Shown here piece by piece: positions 19,784 through 28,896 of a DNA stretch of 64,000 nt. Every line of letters begins with the position of its first letter. The first letter of the stretch is position 1. The position numbers and the translations under genes are program-made. The stretch covers positions 310,001 to 374,000 of the forward strand of contig NZ_JAKZAI010000003.1 in NCBI RefSeq assembly GCF_023156235.1, written 5' to 3'. The DNA is from Marinobacter goseongensis. GTDB taxonomy: Bacteria; Pseudomonadota; Gammaproteobacteria; Pseudomonadales; Oleiphilaceae. Below the pieces are notes generated by a model, which ran no database searches, was not told the origin of the DNA, and was given only the letters and a program-made list of their open reading frames with translations.

Positions 19784-19824
19784 ACACCATGGTGTTTTGA
19801 CCACCCGGTTTAACTGCTTATACT
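19784..19824 (+). promoter_or_regulatory. sigma-70 promoter with upstream 12-bp palindrome before the deacetylase gene
   Basis: TTGACC (19797-19802) and TATACT (19819-19824) are separated by 16 bases, a good sigma-70 promoter for the plus-strand gene. The perfect palindrome ACACCATGGTGT (19784-19795) ends one base before the -35 hexamer and is a candidate operator that could act on the divergent gabD as well. Confidence 0.6.
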
Positions 19825-19854
19825 CGAAGAATGATTGATTCAGGAGGCCGGTAG

Positions 19855-20871
19855 ATGAAAGCATTTTTCCACTCAGCGCAGGACCAGCACATCCCCAGAA
19901 CCTACTTCACCCGTGGTCAGATGCGCCAGCCTCAGGAAGTCCCCGATCGCACCGGCCACATGCTGGAAGGCCTCAAGGCAATGGGCGTTCCGGTACTGCA
20001 GCCGGCCGATCAGGGCGCCGGGCCCATTTCCAAGGTTCACGATCTGGGCTACCTGCGGTTTCTGGAATCGGCCCATCGGCGCTGGATGGAAATCCCGGAA
20101 GACTGGGGCGAGGAAGTCATGTCCAACATCTTCGTGCGCTCGCCCAATGCTATGAAGGGCATTTTGGCAGAGGCCGCCCGCTATCTTGCGGATGGCAGCT
20201 GCCCCATCGGTGCCAATACCTGGAGCGCTGCCTATTGGTCCGCCCAGACCGCCCTCGGCGCGGCCGATGCGCTGATTGCCGGTGAACGCACCTCCTACGC
20301 GGTGTGCCGCCCGCCCGGTCACCACGCCCGCAAGGATGCCGCCGGTGGCTTCTGCTACCTTAATAACGCCGCCATTGCGGCCGAGCATATGAAGAGCCGT
20401 TTTCCACGGATCGTCATTCTCGATACCGACATGCATCACGGCCAGGGCATTCAGGAGATTTTCTACAACCGCAGTGACGTGCTGTACATCTCGATCCACG
20501 GAGACCCCACCAACTTCTACCCGGTGGTGAGCGGCTTCGAAGACGAGCGTGGCGAGGGCGAAGGGTACGGCTACAACATCAATCTGCCTATGCCCCACGG
20601 ATCGTCCGAGGAGGATTTCTTCTACAAGCTGGACGAAGCGCTGGCCGCCATCCGCCTGTTCCAGCCGGATGCCATGGTGCTGACCCTCGGCTTTGATATC
20701 TACAAGGACGACCCCCAGGCCAAGGTCTCGGTGACCTCCGAGGGCTTCGCACGCCTTGGCAGCCATCTGCGCCAGACCGGCCTGCCCACCCTGGTGGTGC
20801 AGGAAGGCGGTTACGACCTGGAGACGCTGAGCGCCAATGTCCAGCAATTCTTCAAGGGCCTGCAGGGCTGA
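19855..20871 (+). CDS. histone-deacetylase-family amidohydrolase, acetylpolyamine deacetylase type
   Basis: Zinc amidohydrolase of the arginase/deacetylase fold, 338 residues. The active-site blocks are CRPPGHHARKDAAGGFCYLNNAAIAA (His-His charge relay) and VILDTDMHHGQGIQEIFY (zinc Asp and His), with the third zinc Asp in the LTLGFDIYKDDP region. The length and N-terminus (MKAFFHSAQDQHIPRTYF) resemble acetylpolyamine amidohydrolases. It would remove acetyl groups from N-acetylputrescine or similar. AGGAGG is seven bases before the ATG. The divergent gabD supports polyamine catabolism; the substrate is inferred. Confidence 0.8.
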   Translation: MKAFFHSAQDQHIPRTYFTRGQMRQPQEVPDRTGHMLEGLKAMGVPVLQPADQGAGPISKVHDLGYLRFLESAHRRWMEIPEDWGEEVMSNIFVRSPNAMKGILAEAARYLADGSCPIGANTWSAAYWSAQTALGAADALIAGERTSYAVCRPPGHHARKDAAGGFCYLNNAAIAAEHMKSRFPRIVILDTDMHHGQGIQEIFYNRSDVLYISIHGDPTNFYPVVSGFEDERGEGEGYGYNINLPMPHGSSEEDFFYKLDEALAAIRLFQPDAMVLTLGFDIYKDDPQAKVSVTSEGFARLGSHLRQTGLPTLVVQEGGYDLETLSANVQQFFKGLQG

Positions 20872-20889
20872 TACTGCCCTGTCGCTCAC

Positions 20890-22344
20890 TCACGACGCCG
20901 GGGCGTACACCTTGATGTTGGTGTGGCCTCCGGCCTTCAGATGACCGGCATGCATGCGGCTCATGGTGCCGCGATCGCAATACAGCAGGTACTGTTTGTC
21001 GGCTTCCAGCGCAGCGATTTCCCGGTTGAGCTCGTAAAACGGAATCTGAATGACGTGGTTGTTGGTCATCCGCAGCGGTGACTGCTCGCCCTCGGCCGGG
21101 TGACGCACGTCGATGATGATGTCATCCACCTCCGGCGTGTGCACCAGTTCCACCTCTTCCGGCGTAGTGGTGGTTTCCAGCAGGCGGGCGACCGGCGTGT
21201 CCTGGCGGTTATCGATGGCCTGCTGCAACACCGCCGCATCCATCAGTGCTTCGTCCTCTTCCACCCGATGCAACCTCGCGCGCGTAACGGGCTTCTGGGA
21301 AATCACTCCACAATATTCCGGCATGGTCCGCGCGTAGGCTTCGGTTCCGATCTCCCGCGCCAAGGCAATGATGGCCTCCTTGTCCATGCTCACCAACGGG
21401 CGCAGCACCACGTCCTCGCTGGCACGGTCCACCACGTTCAGGTTGGTCAGGGTCTGGCTCGAGACCTGGGCTACCGCATCGCCGGTCACCAGACCGATGG
21501 CATTGTTCTGTTGCGCGATGGCCGAGGCCGCCTTGAGCATCTGACGTTTGAGCACCACGCCCCAATGGCGGTGATTGACGCTGCGCATGATTTCCGCCAC
21601 TACCCCCTCGAACGGCACGGAAACGAATTTTGCACCGTGGGATGAACCGTAGCGGGACCAGAGGTAATGCACCACCTGCCGCACGCCCACCTCATGGGCG
21701 GTGCCGCCAAGATTGAAAAACAGGAAGTGGCTGCGCAAACCGCGGCGCATCATCAGGTAGGCCGCAACCGAGGAATCATAACCACCGGACACCAGTGTCA
21801 TCACCGTTTCCACGCTACCGAACGGGTAGCCACCCAGGCCACGGTGGCGGCGATGGGCAATGTGAAAATGATCATCCTGCACCTCGATGCGCACTTCCAC
21901 CTCGGGCGATCTCAGGTCCACGCCCCTCGGGCGGGCGCGCTGCGTCAGTGCCCCACCCACTTCCCGCTCCAGATCAATGGAGCGGAAATCCTGATCACCA
22001 TGGCGCCGCACCCGTACCGCAAAGGTTTTGCCCCGAAGTCGTTCGCCAAAGGCAGCAACAGCCTTCTCCGCAACATCGTCCATACTGACAAACGGGAACA
22101 CGCCGATTTCCTGAATGGTGGAAATGCCCGGAATCCGCAGTAGTTCGTCGATCACCAGCCCCGACAGGCCGCGGCCTTCCGGCACGGCCACATCAACACG
22201 GTCCCAGCTGCCATCCACACGGATGTCGGCGTCCAGGCGGGCGAGAATCTTGCGGATGTTCTGACGCAGGTAACGCATCTGCTGTCGACGAACGGGCTTA
22301 CTTTTGATGGCAACTTCAGGAGCGGGGCGAATCAGCAGCTTCAT
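20890..22344 (-). CDS. thiI: tRNA 4-thiouridine synthase / thiamin sulfur carrier sulfurtransferase ThiI
   Basis: Adds sulfur to U8 of tRNA and supplies sulfur for the thiazole of thiamin. The 484 residues match E. coli ThiI domain by domain: N-terminal ferredoxin-like plus THUMP domain, PP-loop SGGYDSS (186-192), catalytic Cys345 in MPEYCGVIS and rhodanese Cys456 in YCDRGTMS. Both cysteines needed for persulfide transfer are present. It is convergent with the deacetylase gene. No strong ribosome-binding site is seen, but the conserved N-terminus fits the ATG. Confidence 0.95.
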   Translation of the reverse strand: MKLLIRPAPEVAIKSKPVRRQQMRYLRQNIRKILARLDADIRVDGSWDRVDVAVPEGRGLSGLVIDELLRIPGISTIQEIGVFPFVSMDDVAEKAVAAFGERLRGKTFAVRVRRHGDQDFRSIDLEREVGGALTQRARPRGVDLRSPEVEVRIEVQDDHFHIAHRRHRGLGGYPFGSVETVMTLVSGGYDSSVAAYLMMRRGLRSHFLFFNLGGTAHEVGVRQVVHYLWSRYGSSHGAKFVSVPFEGVVAEIMRSVNHRHWGVVLKRQMLKAASAIAQQNNAIGLVTGDAVAQVSSQTLTNLNVVDRASEDVVLRPLVSMDKEAIIALAREIGTEAYARTMPEYCGVISQKPVTRARLHRVEEDEALMDAAVLQQAIDNRQDTPVARLLETTTTPEEVELVHTPEVDDIIIDVRHPAEGEQSPLRMTNNHVIQIPFYELNREIAALEADKQYLLYCDRGTMSRMHAGHLKAGGHTNIKVYAPAS

Positions 22345-22504
22345 AAATCGGAATCAGGTCGGGTGGCGTATTGATCGGAATGGGCTTAGTCTAACGTTTT
22401 TGGCGGGGGCCTTAAAATCAGGCATTGCCGAAACAAGATTAAAACCGGCCCGAGCGCCCGCCCCTGCATTCATCCCTGTATAACGTTCAGGAGTTTTACC
22501 GTAG

Positions 22505-23887
22505 ATGACCGAAGCGACCATCAATGCCCTGGTATCTCCCGAGGGCAGTCTTGAAATTCTTTCCAACCACGAAGTCAATCGACTGAAAGACAAAAGCGAG
22601 GGTGGTCTCTACCGGTTGTTCCGCCAGTGTGCCCTGGCGGTGCTGAACACCGGGGTTGAAACCGACGACTGCAAAACACTGATGGAAGCCCACGCCGACT
22701 TTGATGTGCGCCTCGTGCCCCAGCCGCGCGGGCTGAAACTGGAGCTGGTGAACGCCCCTGCCCACGCCTTTGTGGACGGTGAGATGCTTCGGGCGATCCG
22801 GGAGCACCTGTTCTCGGTGTTGCGAGACATCATCTATTCGTACTCGATTCCCCAGTCCGCCGCGGGCTTCCGCCGCGACGATCCGGAGGATATCACCAAC
22901 CTGATCTTCCACATCCTTCGCAACGCCCGGGTACTCCAGGCCGGCCGGCAGCCGGATCTGGTGGTGTGCTGGGGTGGACACTCCATCAATCAGCGGGAAT
23001 ATCAGTACAGCAAGGAAGTGGGCCACCAGCTCGGGCTGCGGGGCCTGAGCATCTGCACGGGTTGCGGCCCCGGGGCCATGAAGGGCCCGATGAAAGGCGC
23101 CACCATTGGCCATGCCAAACAACGGGTGAAAAACGGGCGCTACATCGGCCTGACAGAGCCCGGCATTATTGGTGCCGAAGCGCCCAACCCCATCGTCAAC
23201 GAGCTGGTAATCCTGCCGGACATCGAGAAACGTCTGGAGGCGTTCGTGCGCACCGGGCACGGGGTCATCGTGTTCCCCGGTGGCGTGGGCACGGCGGAAG
23301 AAATCCTGTACCTGCTTGGCATCCTGTTGCACCCGGACAACGCGGACCTGCCCTTCCCGGTGGTGTTTACCGGGCAACAGGAAAACGCCGAATACTTTGA
23401 GATGATCGACAGTTTCATCCGCAACGCCCTGGGTGACGAAGCCGCCAGCAAATACGACATCATCATTGATGACCCGGACCGGGTCGCCCAGACCATGAAA
23501 CAGGGCATGAAAGAGGTGGAAACCTTCCGCCGCGCCATGCAGGACGCCTACTACTTCAACTGGATGCTGAAAATCGATCCGGTCTTCCAACTGCCGTTCG
23601 AGCCCGACCACGACAACATGCGTGCACTGGAGCTGCACCGCGACCAGCCGGTGCACATGATCGCGGCCAACCTGCGCAAGGCATTCAGCGGAATCGTTGC
23701 GGGCAACGTGAAAGAAAATGGCATTCGCCAGGTGCAGGAGAGAGGACCGTTCGAGATTGCCGGCGACCCCAGCCTGATCAGACCCCTGGAGGCGATGCTG
23801 GAACAGTTTGTGGCCCAGGACCGGATGAAGCTGCCCGGTTCCAGCGCCTACAAACCCAGTTACCGGATTGTCAGCGGGGCGGCCTGA
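22505..23887 (+). CDS. ppnN: pyrimidine/purine-nucleotide 5'-monophosphate nucleosidase PpnN
   Basis: Cleaves nucleoside monophosphates to base and ribose 5-phosphate; in E. coli the enzyme (YgdH) is activated by (p)ppGpp. The 460-residue product is of family length. The LOG-type motif is split between TGCGPGAMKGPMKGATIGHAKQ and VFPGGVGTAEEILYLLGIL (the PGGxGT element), and VCWGGHSINQREYQYSKEVG is typical for PpnN. An AGGAG precedes the ATG by 11 bases. Confidence 0.93.
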   Translation: MTEATINALVSPEGSLEILSNHEVNRLKDKSEGGLYRLFRQCALAVLNTGVETDDCKTLMEAHADFDVRLVPQPRGLKLELVNAPAHAFVDGEMLRAIREHLFSVLRDIIYSYSIPQSAAGFRRDDPEDITNLIFHILRNARVLQAGRQPDLVVCWGGHSINQREYQYSKEVGHQLGLRGLSICTGCGPGAMKGPMKGATIGHAKQRVKNGRYIGLTEPGIIGAEAPNPIVNELVILPDIEKRLEAFVRTGHGVIVFPGGVGTAEEILYLLGILLHPDNADLPFPVVFTGQQENAEYFEMIDSFIRNALGDEAASKYDIIIDDPDRVAQTMKQGMKEVETFRRAMQDAYYFNWMLKIDPVFQLPFEPDHDNMRALELHRDQPVHMIAANLRKAFSGIVAGNVKENGIRQVQERGPFEIAGDPSLIRPLEAMLEQFVAQDRMKLPGSSAYKPSYRIVSGAA

Positions 23888-23931
23888 GCCGGCCCGACTG
23901 ACCTCCGATGGCGAAAGGCATCAGAAGGTAA

Positions 23932-24264
23932 TTACTGACCGCCTGCAGGGAGGCTGGCGTAGTAGGCGGCGAGGTTGGCAATGTCGTCATCGCTCAGGGC
24001 CATGGCCTGACCCTGCATGATGGCAGCCTGACCACCGGAACGCTGTTTGTTCTTGTAGGCCTTCAGGGCTGAGATCAGGTACTGCTCATTCTGCCCCGCC
24101 AGATTTGGATAGCCCGGAATCGCAGCAATACCGTCTTTACCGTGACACGCGGCGCAAACTGCAGCCCTGGCCTTGCCCGCTTCCGCGTCGCCTGCCGCGG
24201 CTGCCGCAGGCATCAGGGCGCCAAGTGCAAACAACCCGGCAATGGTATAGTGTTTCAAACTCAT
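23932..24264 (-). CDS. small periplasmic c-type cytochrome
   Basis: Class I cytochrome c of 110 residues with a Sec signal peptide (residues 1-24, ending in AAAAA-GD). Haem is attached at CAACH (Cys37, Cys40, His41) and the likely axial Met lies in [15 protein letters not shown] near residue 88. The pattern G-D-A-E-A-G-K ... Y-P-N-L-A-G-Q resembles cytochrome c4/c553 half-domains. It is an electron carrier; the partner is unknown. The start is the ATG at 24264, since the longer reading frame upstream has no signal-peptide character. Confidence 0.88.
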   Translation of the reverse strand: MSLKHYTIAGLFALGALMPAAAAAGDAEAGKARAAVCAACHGKDGIAAIPGYPNLAGQNEQYLISALKAYKNKQRSGGQAAIMQGQAMALSDDDIANLAAYYASLPAGGQ

Positions 24265-24396
24265 TGGTTTTACCCTCTCATCGTTATGGTTGTCGGCATC
24301 CGACAACCACGTGCCAGACATCGAACAGCTTGAACTTATAGCACAGTGCCCTGGAACCTTAAATGCATTATCCCAAGGCCATGCGGAGATCTGAAC

Positions 24397-25500
24397 ATGC
24401 CCATCAAGGTGCAAGAACTTGATTGCCTGGAAGGCCGGATCGGCCTGATCACTCTGGACTCGCCCGCCACCCTGAATGCGCTCTCTGTTGACATGATCAT
24501 CGAAGCTCAGCGCACCCTGGACGCCTGGGCCGAGGATGACGGCATTGCGCTGGTGGTTCTGCAAGGTGCCGGTGAACGCGCCTTCTGTGCAGGCGGCGAC
24601 ATCACGCAGTTATACGATGGGATCATCAACGCCGATGAGTCTGCTCCGGCAGCGGATTTCTTTACCCGGGAGTACCGGCTCGACTACAGCCTTCACCGGT
24701 TCCCGAAACCGGTGGTGGGGATTGGCCACGGGGTCATCATGGGCGGGGGTCTGGGACTGCTCACCGGCTGCCGGTACCGACTGATCACCCCGGAGATAAC
24801 CATGGCCATGCCGGAAGTTGCCATCGGCCTGTTTCCCGATGTCGGCGCCAGCTGGTTTCTGAACCGTCTGCCGGGGCGCCTCGGTCTGTTCATGGGATTG
24901 ACCGGCTGCCGCCTCAATGCCTCGGATGCTATCAGGGTAGGTCTGGCGGACATGGCCATCGGTCCCGAAGACCGCAGCAGCCTGCTTGATCGCCTGCAAA
25001 GCGAGCGTTGGACCGACGGTCCCGCGGCCACCGATAACCGCCTGTTTCGCCTGCTCAATCAGCTGAATGCCGTGGATTATCGCGCGCTCGAGACTAGCAA
25101 ACTGGCCGCCCATGAACAGGATATCGCCAGGCTGAGTGCCGGCGACGACTTGCCAGCAATCGTGGATCGCCTGATTTCCGCTGACATCAGCAGCGACTGG
25201 TGGCAGGCGGCGGTGCACAACCTTCGAACCGGCTGTCCGTTATCCATGTGGCTGGTGTGGACCCAGTTGAAACGGGCACAGCAGATGTCGCTCAAGGACG
25301 TGTTCCGCATGGAGCTGGCCATGGCCACTGAGTGCACTCGCCGGGCGGACCTGCCCGAAGGCATCCGTGCCCGCCTGATCGACCGTGACCAGGCGCCCCG
25401 ATGGTCGTTCACAGCACTCGACCAGGTACCCCAGGCTGTGATCGATGCCCACTTCCTGCCGGAATGGGACGACGAGACGGATCCAATGCAGCTCGATTGA
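24397..25500 (+). CDS. crotonase-family enzyme, 3-hydroxyisobutyryl-CoA hydrolase-like
   Basis: Member of the enoyl-CoA hydratase/isomerase superfamily, 367 residues. The oxyanion-hole loops are [15 protein letters not shown] and [18 protein letters not shown], and the catalytic-site segment [25 protein letters not shown] matches 3-hydroxyisobutyryl-CoA hydrolase (E ... D). The length also fits that group better than a 260-residue hydratase. Its role would be in valine breakdown, but no other valine gene is adjacent and a hydratase activity cannot be excluded. ATG 24397 follows GGAG by eight bases; 17 upstream codons in frame are probably not translated. Confidence 0.8.
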   Translation: MPIKVQELDCLEGRIGLITLDSPATLNALSVDMIIEAQRTLDAWAEDDGIALVVLQGAGERAFCAGGDITQLYDGIINADESAPAADFFTREYRLDYSLHRFPKPVVGIGHGVIMGGGLGLLTGCRYRLITPEITMAMPEVAIGLFPDVGASWFLNRLPGRLGLFMGLTGCRLNASDAIRVGLADMAIGPEDRSSLLDRLQSERWTDGPAATDNRLFRLLNQLNAVDYRALETSKLAAHEQDIARLSAGDDLPAIVDRLISADISSDWWQAAVHNLRTGCPLSMWLVWTQLKRAQQMSLKDVFRMELAMATECTRRADLPEGIRARLIDRDQAPRWSFTALDQVPQAVIDAHFLPEWDDETDPMQLD

Positions 25501-25518
25501 GCTGCACGCCGCGGCAAT

Positions 25519-26223
25519 CTAGAGCTCGGCGCCCGCCTGAATCAACAACATTTCCAGGTCCCGATTGCCATTGCCTCTGGCCACCTCCAGCGCGGTCACG
25601 CCTTGCTCGGAACGAAAATTCACGTCAGCCCCCGCCGCCAAGAGCATTTCCGCGGTCAGCATGTCGCCGCTGTCGACGATGTGCATCAACAGCGAACGGC
25701 CATTCTGGCTGACATTCACATTGGCGCCGGCCGCCAGCAGCACTTTCACAACGGACAGGTGGCCGTTCTGAGCGGCGCGAATCACCGGTGTTGAACCGGC
25801 TGCATCCGCTGCGTTCACTTGTGCACCCGCCGACAGCAGCAACTGCACCAGCCGACGGCTGCCCTGCCCGGCCGCCACCATCAGCGCGGTTTCGCCATCA
25901 CCCGTGCTCAGGTCCGGATTCGCCCCCTCCGACAACAGGTACCAGGCAATGCGATCCTGCTGTCGCCTCACCGCCACCATCAACGGCGTGCCGGCTTCTG
26001 TGACCGTGTTCAGGGAGGCGCCGTCAGCGGCCAGGGACTTGACCCGATCCAGCTCACCGGCACGAATGGCGGCCACCATCGGGGTGTTTGCAGCAGATGC
26101 CTCGCGGGACGCCAGATTGGCAGGCTGATCAGCAGGGGAGGCACAACCACTGACAAGCAGGCTGAGCAGAAGCAGAAGCAGAATGAACGGATGAGCACGG
26201 ATGGTGCCGGTTCCCTTGGCCAT
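25519..26223 (-). CDS. ankyrin-repeat lipoprotein
   Basis: The 234-residue product begins with a lipoprotein signal (hydrophobic run then LVSGC, Cys at about residue 27) and continues with about five ankyrin repeats (for example GTPLMVAVRRQQDRIAWYLLSEGANPD, GETALMVAAGQGSRRLVQLLLSAGAQVN and GSTPVIRAAQNGHLSVVKVLLAAGANVN). Ankyrin repeats bind proteins, so it is probably an envelope-anchored scaffold or inhibitor; no partner gene is evident. It lies 69 bases after tmcA in the opposite reading order of transcription, that is downstream of tmcA on the same strand. Confidence 0.85.
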   Translation of the reverse strand: MAKGTGTIRAHPFILLLLLLSLLVSGCASPADQPANLASREASAANTPMVAAIRAGELDRVKSLAADGASLNTVTEAGTPLMVAVRRQQDRIAWYLLSEGANPDLSTGDGETALMVAAGQGSRRLVQLLLSAGAQVNAADAAGSTPVIRAAQNGHLSVVKVLLAAGANVNVSQNGRSLLMHIVDSGDMLTAEMLLAAGADVNFRSEQGVTALEVARGNGNRDLEMLLIQAGAEL

Positions 26224-26292
26224 GATGAGGTCTCTGTTGGTGTTTTTTGACCGTATTCTGCGCAGGTCCGGGCGGGAATTAAATCGAGCGGG

Positions 26293-28440
26293 TCACAAGT
26301 TGCGGGCATGGGCCAGCACAGTGCCCGCCATGCGACGCAGTCGCTGTTCTCCGTCCCGGGCGCCAAGGCACACCCCGGCACTTTGCAGCTCCGGCCACGA
26401 CCAGCCCTGAACCACACGGCGAATCCACAGCTGAGCATCCTCATGCCCCCCGAGGACCTCCGATGTCGCCTGACCCAGACTGACCTTACGCAGCACCGGC
26501 ACCATCAGCTCGAAACCACGGTGGCCACTGGCAAAGCTGTCCAGGTCTCGACAATCCTCGGCGCTCAGGTGCTGCTTCGCCGCCAGCTCCGCGGTCAACA
26601 GACCAATCAGGGCCGGTTCCGTATCCCGCCAGTACAGGGGAACCAGTGCCAGCCAGTGTTCCGCCAGCCGCTGACGAATGCGGTGTAACAGGTTCTCGCC
26701 GCGAGCCGACACACCGCGCAGCATCTGAATCGGGTATTCACCGGTGCTGGTTTCCCGGGTCATGCCCGGGCGCGCCAGCGCCAGGCCCGACCGCTGCCAG
26801 AAACGGATCAACGGTTCATTACCGCCAAAACTGGTGCCCAGGCCGTCATATTGCTTGCTGGCGGCGTATGCGCACGCGGTGTCTACCAGCTGCTGACCGT
26901 ATCCGCGAGAGCGGCAATGCTCGCTGACGGCCACCCGCACCACCCGCAACCAGGTGCAACAGGCCGCCTCGGGAAAGCCGCTGTGATTGGCCAGCGACTG
27001 AGCCAGAAGGTGCCCGCGCACGCGCCGCTCACCCCGCATGACCTGTTCCGCCAGCGTGGGTTCCAACCCGCCTTCTTTCGATGCCCAGAGCACACCGGCA
27101 AGCTGACCGCCCACTGTGAGCCGCCAGCTGACCGCATCGGGATCATCGAGCCACTGGCGCAGGTCGGCCGGGGTTGTGCGGTAATGGGCGTTGACCAACA
27201 GGCCAAACGCCTCTGCCCGCTCCTGTTCGCTGGCCCGCGCCGGTGCCCAGGGTGCAATCGTCACCTCACCATCGGTGGGCACCGTGGCCGGCGCATCGGC
27301 GTGCAGCAGAAACAGCTCGGAAATCAGCGGCTCCAGAGGATCGGTGTCGGACCAGCGGATGGGTGTTTGCAGGGTGACCTGGCGCCACTGCGGCGTGCGG
27401 GCATCCAGCACCTGGCGAAAACGGATCGCGAAGCCGCGGCCCGAGCCCTCGTAACCGTGCACAGTGGATGCAAACACCACCCGCGGCCAGCCGCCCAGAA
27501 TCTGTGTCAGCCGTTCGGTCGGCAGCGCTGCCGCCTCGTCCACCAGCACCAGCTCCGCCATCGGCGCCCGGGCCAGTAACTGGTCAGGCGGCAGGTAAGT
27601 CAGGCAGCCACCATCCGCCAATCGCAGCTCGCCCGTCGATCGCAGTTCAGCGACATGCTCGCCCGCCGCCAGGCGAGCATGCCGAAACACCGTATCCGCA
27701 GCCTCGGCGGATGGCGCGGTCACCACCACATGCCGGCGCCCCTGCTGAAGCAACCGGACCGCCGCGATCCCGAGCGCCGCCGACTTACCCCGGCCCCGGT
27801 CCGCGGTGATCACCAGCGGGCGTCGGCGACGCCCCTGCCCGGTGCGGACGATGGCCTCGACAACCCGGTGCTGGTCGGCCGTTTCGGCGATGGCGAATGG
27901 CTGCGACGGACGCGCCAGCCGCGGCAGCACCGCGCGCTCTCCCTGTGCCGGATTGACCCGGATCACCGACGGGGACGCGGCCAGAACAGCCGACAGCCTC
28001 GCGGCAAACGGATGATGATCGAGGCCGTCAAGGCCGGTTCTGGCGTAATCGGGATCCTCAAAGGTGGCCCACTGGGTCAGCGGAGGCATCAGCCAGAACA
28101 GCAGCCCCCCGGCCTTGAGGGTGCCGGCCAGTGCCGCCAGACCGTCGGGAGGATTGCCGTGCCAGCCGTCCCAGACCACCACGTCCAGCTCGCGCCCCAA
28201 CCATTGGCGGGCTTGTCCGGGCGGCAAACCCGTCAGCCGCGAATCAGGCGAGTCGTCCGCCGCGCCAGTCCAGACACCGCGTTCCATGGCCAGGGTCGGC
28301 ACCTGTTGCCGCAGCCAGTCAAGGGCACTGGCCGGCTCACCTTCCACCAACACGAGGCGGCGCTCACCCAGCGCTGCCAGTTGTTGCTGCAGCCGACGCC
28401 AGGGAGCTACGTCGGTTTCTTGTGGGGCGCTGGGCGTCAT
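26293..28440 (-). CDS. tmcA: tRNA(Met) cytidine acetyltransferase TmcA
   Basis: ATP- and acetyl-CoA-dependent enzyme that makes N4-acetylcytidine at the wobble base of elongator Met tRNA. In the 715-residue product the helicase-like domain carries Walker A TADRGRGKS (212-220) and a DEAA-type box in LVLVDEAAALPTE; the GNAT domain follows with VRVAVSEHCRSRGYGQQL (acetyl-CoA pyrophosphate loop). Length and order match the E. coli enzyme (671) with small additions. Its ATG overlaps the stop of the DUF2237 gene by one base (TGATG), so they are translationally coupled. Confidence 0.93.
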   Translation of the reverse strand: MTPSAPQETDVAPWRRLQQQLAALGERRLVLVEGEPASALDWLRQQVPTLAMERGVWTGAADDSPDSRLTGLPPGQARQWLGRELDVVVWDGWHGNPPDGLAALAGTLKAGGLLFWLMPPLTQWATFEDPDYARTGLDGLDHHPFAARLSAVLAASPSVIRVNPAQGERAVLPRLARPSQPFAIAETADQHRVVEAIVRTGQGRRRRPLVITADRGRGKSAALGIAAVRLLQQGRRHVVVTAPSAEAADTVFRHARLAAGEHVAELRSTGELRLADGGCLTYLPPDQLLARAPMAELVLVDEAAALPTERLTQILGGWPRVVFASTVHGYEGSGRGFAIRFRQVLDARTPQWRQVTLQTPIRWSDTDPLEPLISELFLLHADAPATVPTDGEVTIAPWAPARASEQERAEAFGLLVNAHYRTTPADLRQWLDDPDAVSWRLTVGGQLAGVLWASKEGGLEPTLAEQVMRGERRVRGHLLAQSLANHSGFPEAACCTWLRVVRVAVSEHCRSRGYGQQLVDTACAYAASKQYDGLGTSFGGNEPLIRFWQRSGLALARPGMTRETSTGEYPIQMLRGVSARGENLLHRIRQRLAEHWLALVPLYWRDTEPALIGLLTAELAAKQHLSAEDCRDLDSFASGHRGFELMVPVLRKVSLGQATSEVLGGHEDAQLWIRRVVQGWSWPELQSAGVCLGARDGEQRLRRMAGTVLAHARNL

Positions 28441-28817
28441 CAGCTGAGATCGGTTCCATGAACTTTCAGGCTATCCAGGGCACAATGTTCCAGTGCCGCC
28501 CGATGGGTGGCCCGCAACCGCACCCGGGGCGCGCAGCCGGCATCGAATGCCTCCTGCCAGCGGGCAGCGCACAGGCACCAACTGTCCCCGGCTCTGAGGC
28601 CGGGGAAGCCAAATTCCGGTCTGGGGGTGCTGAGATCGTTGCCACGGGCCTTGGAGAACGCGAGGAACTCATCGGTGACCACGGCACATACGGTGTGGGC
28701 GCCAAAGTCGTCGGGACCGGTGTTGCAACAGCCATCCCGGTAAAAACCGGTGACCGGATCGTTGCCACAGGTTTCCAGTGTTTCACCGAGTACGTTAACG
28801 GATTCCTCAGACTGCAT
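28440..28817 (-). CDS. DUF2237 family protein
   Basis: Conserved protein of 125 residues with the DUF2237 pattern: NVLGETLETCGNDPVTGFYRDGCCNTGPDDFGAHTVCAVVTDEFL, then STPRPEFGFPGLRAGDSWCLCAARW. The many conserved cysteines, and the G-x-x-R-D-G-C-C-x-T-G motif, suggest metal or redox chemistry, but the function is unknown. AAGGGA is seven bases before the ATG. Its stop overlaps the start of tmcA, which suggests cotranslation but not a shared pathway. Confidence 0.85.
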   Translation of the reverse strand: MQSEESVNVLGETLETCGNDPVTGFYRDGCCNTGPDDFGAHTVCAVVTDEFLAFSKARGNDLSTPRPEFGFPGLRAGDSWCLCAARWQEAFDAGCAPRVRLRATHRAALEHCALDSLKVHGTDLS

Positions 28818-28896
28818 GGGTGTGTCCCTTTCTGCTGGTTAAATCGATATCGACTCATTACTATAACGAATTGAACGCTTGACCCGCATCTCTCCT

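Noticed and set aside
24265..24564. Long N-terminal extension of the cytochrome c gene
   Set aside because: The signal peptide begins at the ATG ending at 24264; the upstream codons would bury it and overlap the promoter of the divergent gene.
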